Assembly: GCA_020832725.1 (NCBI GenBank)
Contig: JAFIEC010000376.1
Location: 1 to 5,839 of the forward strand
Source of the DNA: Paracoccaceae bacterium
GTDB taxonomy: Bacteria > Pseudomonadota > Alphaproteobacteria > Rhodobacterales > Rhodobacteraceae
DNA: 5,839 nucleotides
Direction of reading: 5' to 3'
In this document: positions 5,601-5,839 of the stretch, piece by piece
How positions within the stretch are numbered: position 1 is the first letter of the stretch
Layout of the letters: each line of letters starts with the position of its first letter
Translations under genes and position numbers: made by a program
Notes under the pieces: model-generated
Told to the model about the DNA's origin: nothing
Seen by the model: only the letters and a program-made list of their open reading frames with translations
The model's database searches: none

Positions 5601-5839
5601 TCCGGGACATTCGGGGCACCGTTCCAGTGATAACGCACCCCCTGATGCTTACGTCGGATCAGGACGCAGTCCCCGCCGGGATGTTTTGGGGAGGGGGGTG
5701 TCTCCGCCGACCATCAATCGGCTATGCATCGAGCGCACGCAGGCGGTTCATGGGCGGGAACGCGATGCCCCGGCGAGACGGTCGGCGCATGTATCGCCCG
5801 CAACCCCGAATGCGCAGGGCCGGGGCGGCATGGGCAGGC
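5601..5839. other. Right-edge region without a supported gene
   Basis: Nothing here can be called a gene. Small structures seen are a 6-bp inverted repeat CCTGAT/ATCAGG (5641-5646 and 5658-5663, 11-base loop) and a G-rich run GGGGAGGGGGG (5688-5698). A plus-strand frame is open from an ATG at 5645 to the edge, but its product is Arg-rich and low in complexity, has no ribosome binding site and resembles no family I know. Confidence 0.4.

Noticed and set aside
5724..5792. Minus-strand peptide ending in FPPMNRLRALDA before a stop, faintly like the N-terminus of GcvA-type LysR regulators
   Set aside because: The resemblance covers about ten residues only, a stop follows at once, and no other frame continues the helix-turn-helix. 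It is best treated as chance.
5645..5839. A plus-strand frame open from an ATG at 5645 to the right edge
   Set aside because: There is no ribosome binding site, the product is Arg-rich and low in complexity, and GC-rich DNA often leaves such frames open.
1..5839. CRISPR arrays, insertion sequences, toxin-antitoxin pairs, phage or defence genes
   Set aside because: No regularly spaced repeats, terminal inverted repeats, transposase or integrase motifs, or small paired genes are visible; the window looks like an ordinary chromosomal capsule-related locus.

Overview
The window is a GC-rich stretch of bacterial chromosome. Its codon use and the look of its proteins suggest an alphaproteobacterium, most likely of the Rhodobacterales (Rhodobacter/Paracoccus/Roseobacter type). 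This is inferred from protein resemblance and composition; there is no marker gene here that settles it.

Layout. On the minus strand, positions 1-438 hold the N-terminal part of a uracil-DNA glycosylase family protein that runs off the left edge. A divergent intergenic region (439-718) follows. Four plus-strand genes then sit head to tail: a KpsT-type capsule-export ATPase (719-1378), a KpsE-type polysaccharide co-polymerase/export protein with a long N-terminal extension (1356-3008), the KDO-8-phosphate synthase KdsA (3010-3861) and a phosphomannomutase/phosphoglucomutase (3891-5387). The first two overlap by 23 bases, the second and third are 1 base apart, and the fourth has a strong ribosome binding site after a 29-base gap, so the four look like one operon. 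A GC-rich hairpin (5399-5420) follows. A complete tRNA-Gln(UUG) gene with encoded CCA (5479-5553) comes next, with its own likely promoter. The last 286 bases contain no gene I can support.

How it fits together. KpsT and KpsE are, respectively, the ATPase and the periplasm-spanning inner-membrane component of ABC-dependent (group 2-like) capsule export. In that system the exported glycan is carried on a lipid with a KDO linker. KdsA makes the phosphorylated precursor of KDO, and the phosphohexomutase makes mannose-1-P or glucose-1-P for nucleotide-sugar synthesis. The operon therefore combines export machinery with supply of linker and precursor sugars. The permease partner KpsM is not in the window.

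I see no unprecedented system here. The most interesting points are the roughly 185-residue cytoplasmic extension of KpsE, the missing permease, the placement of kdsA inside an export operon, and a perfect 15-bp palindrome in the divergent promoter region.
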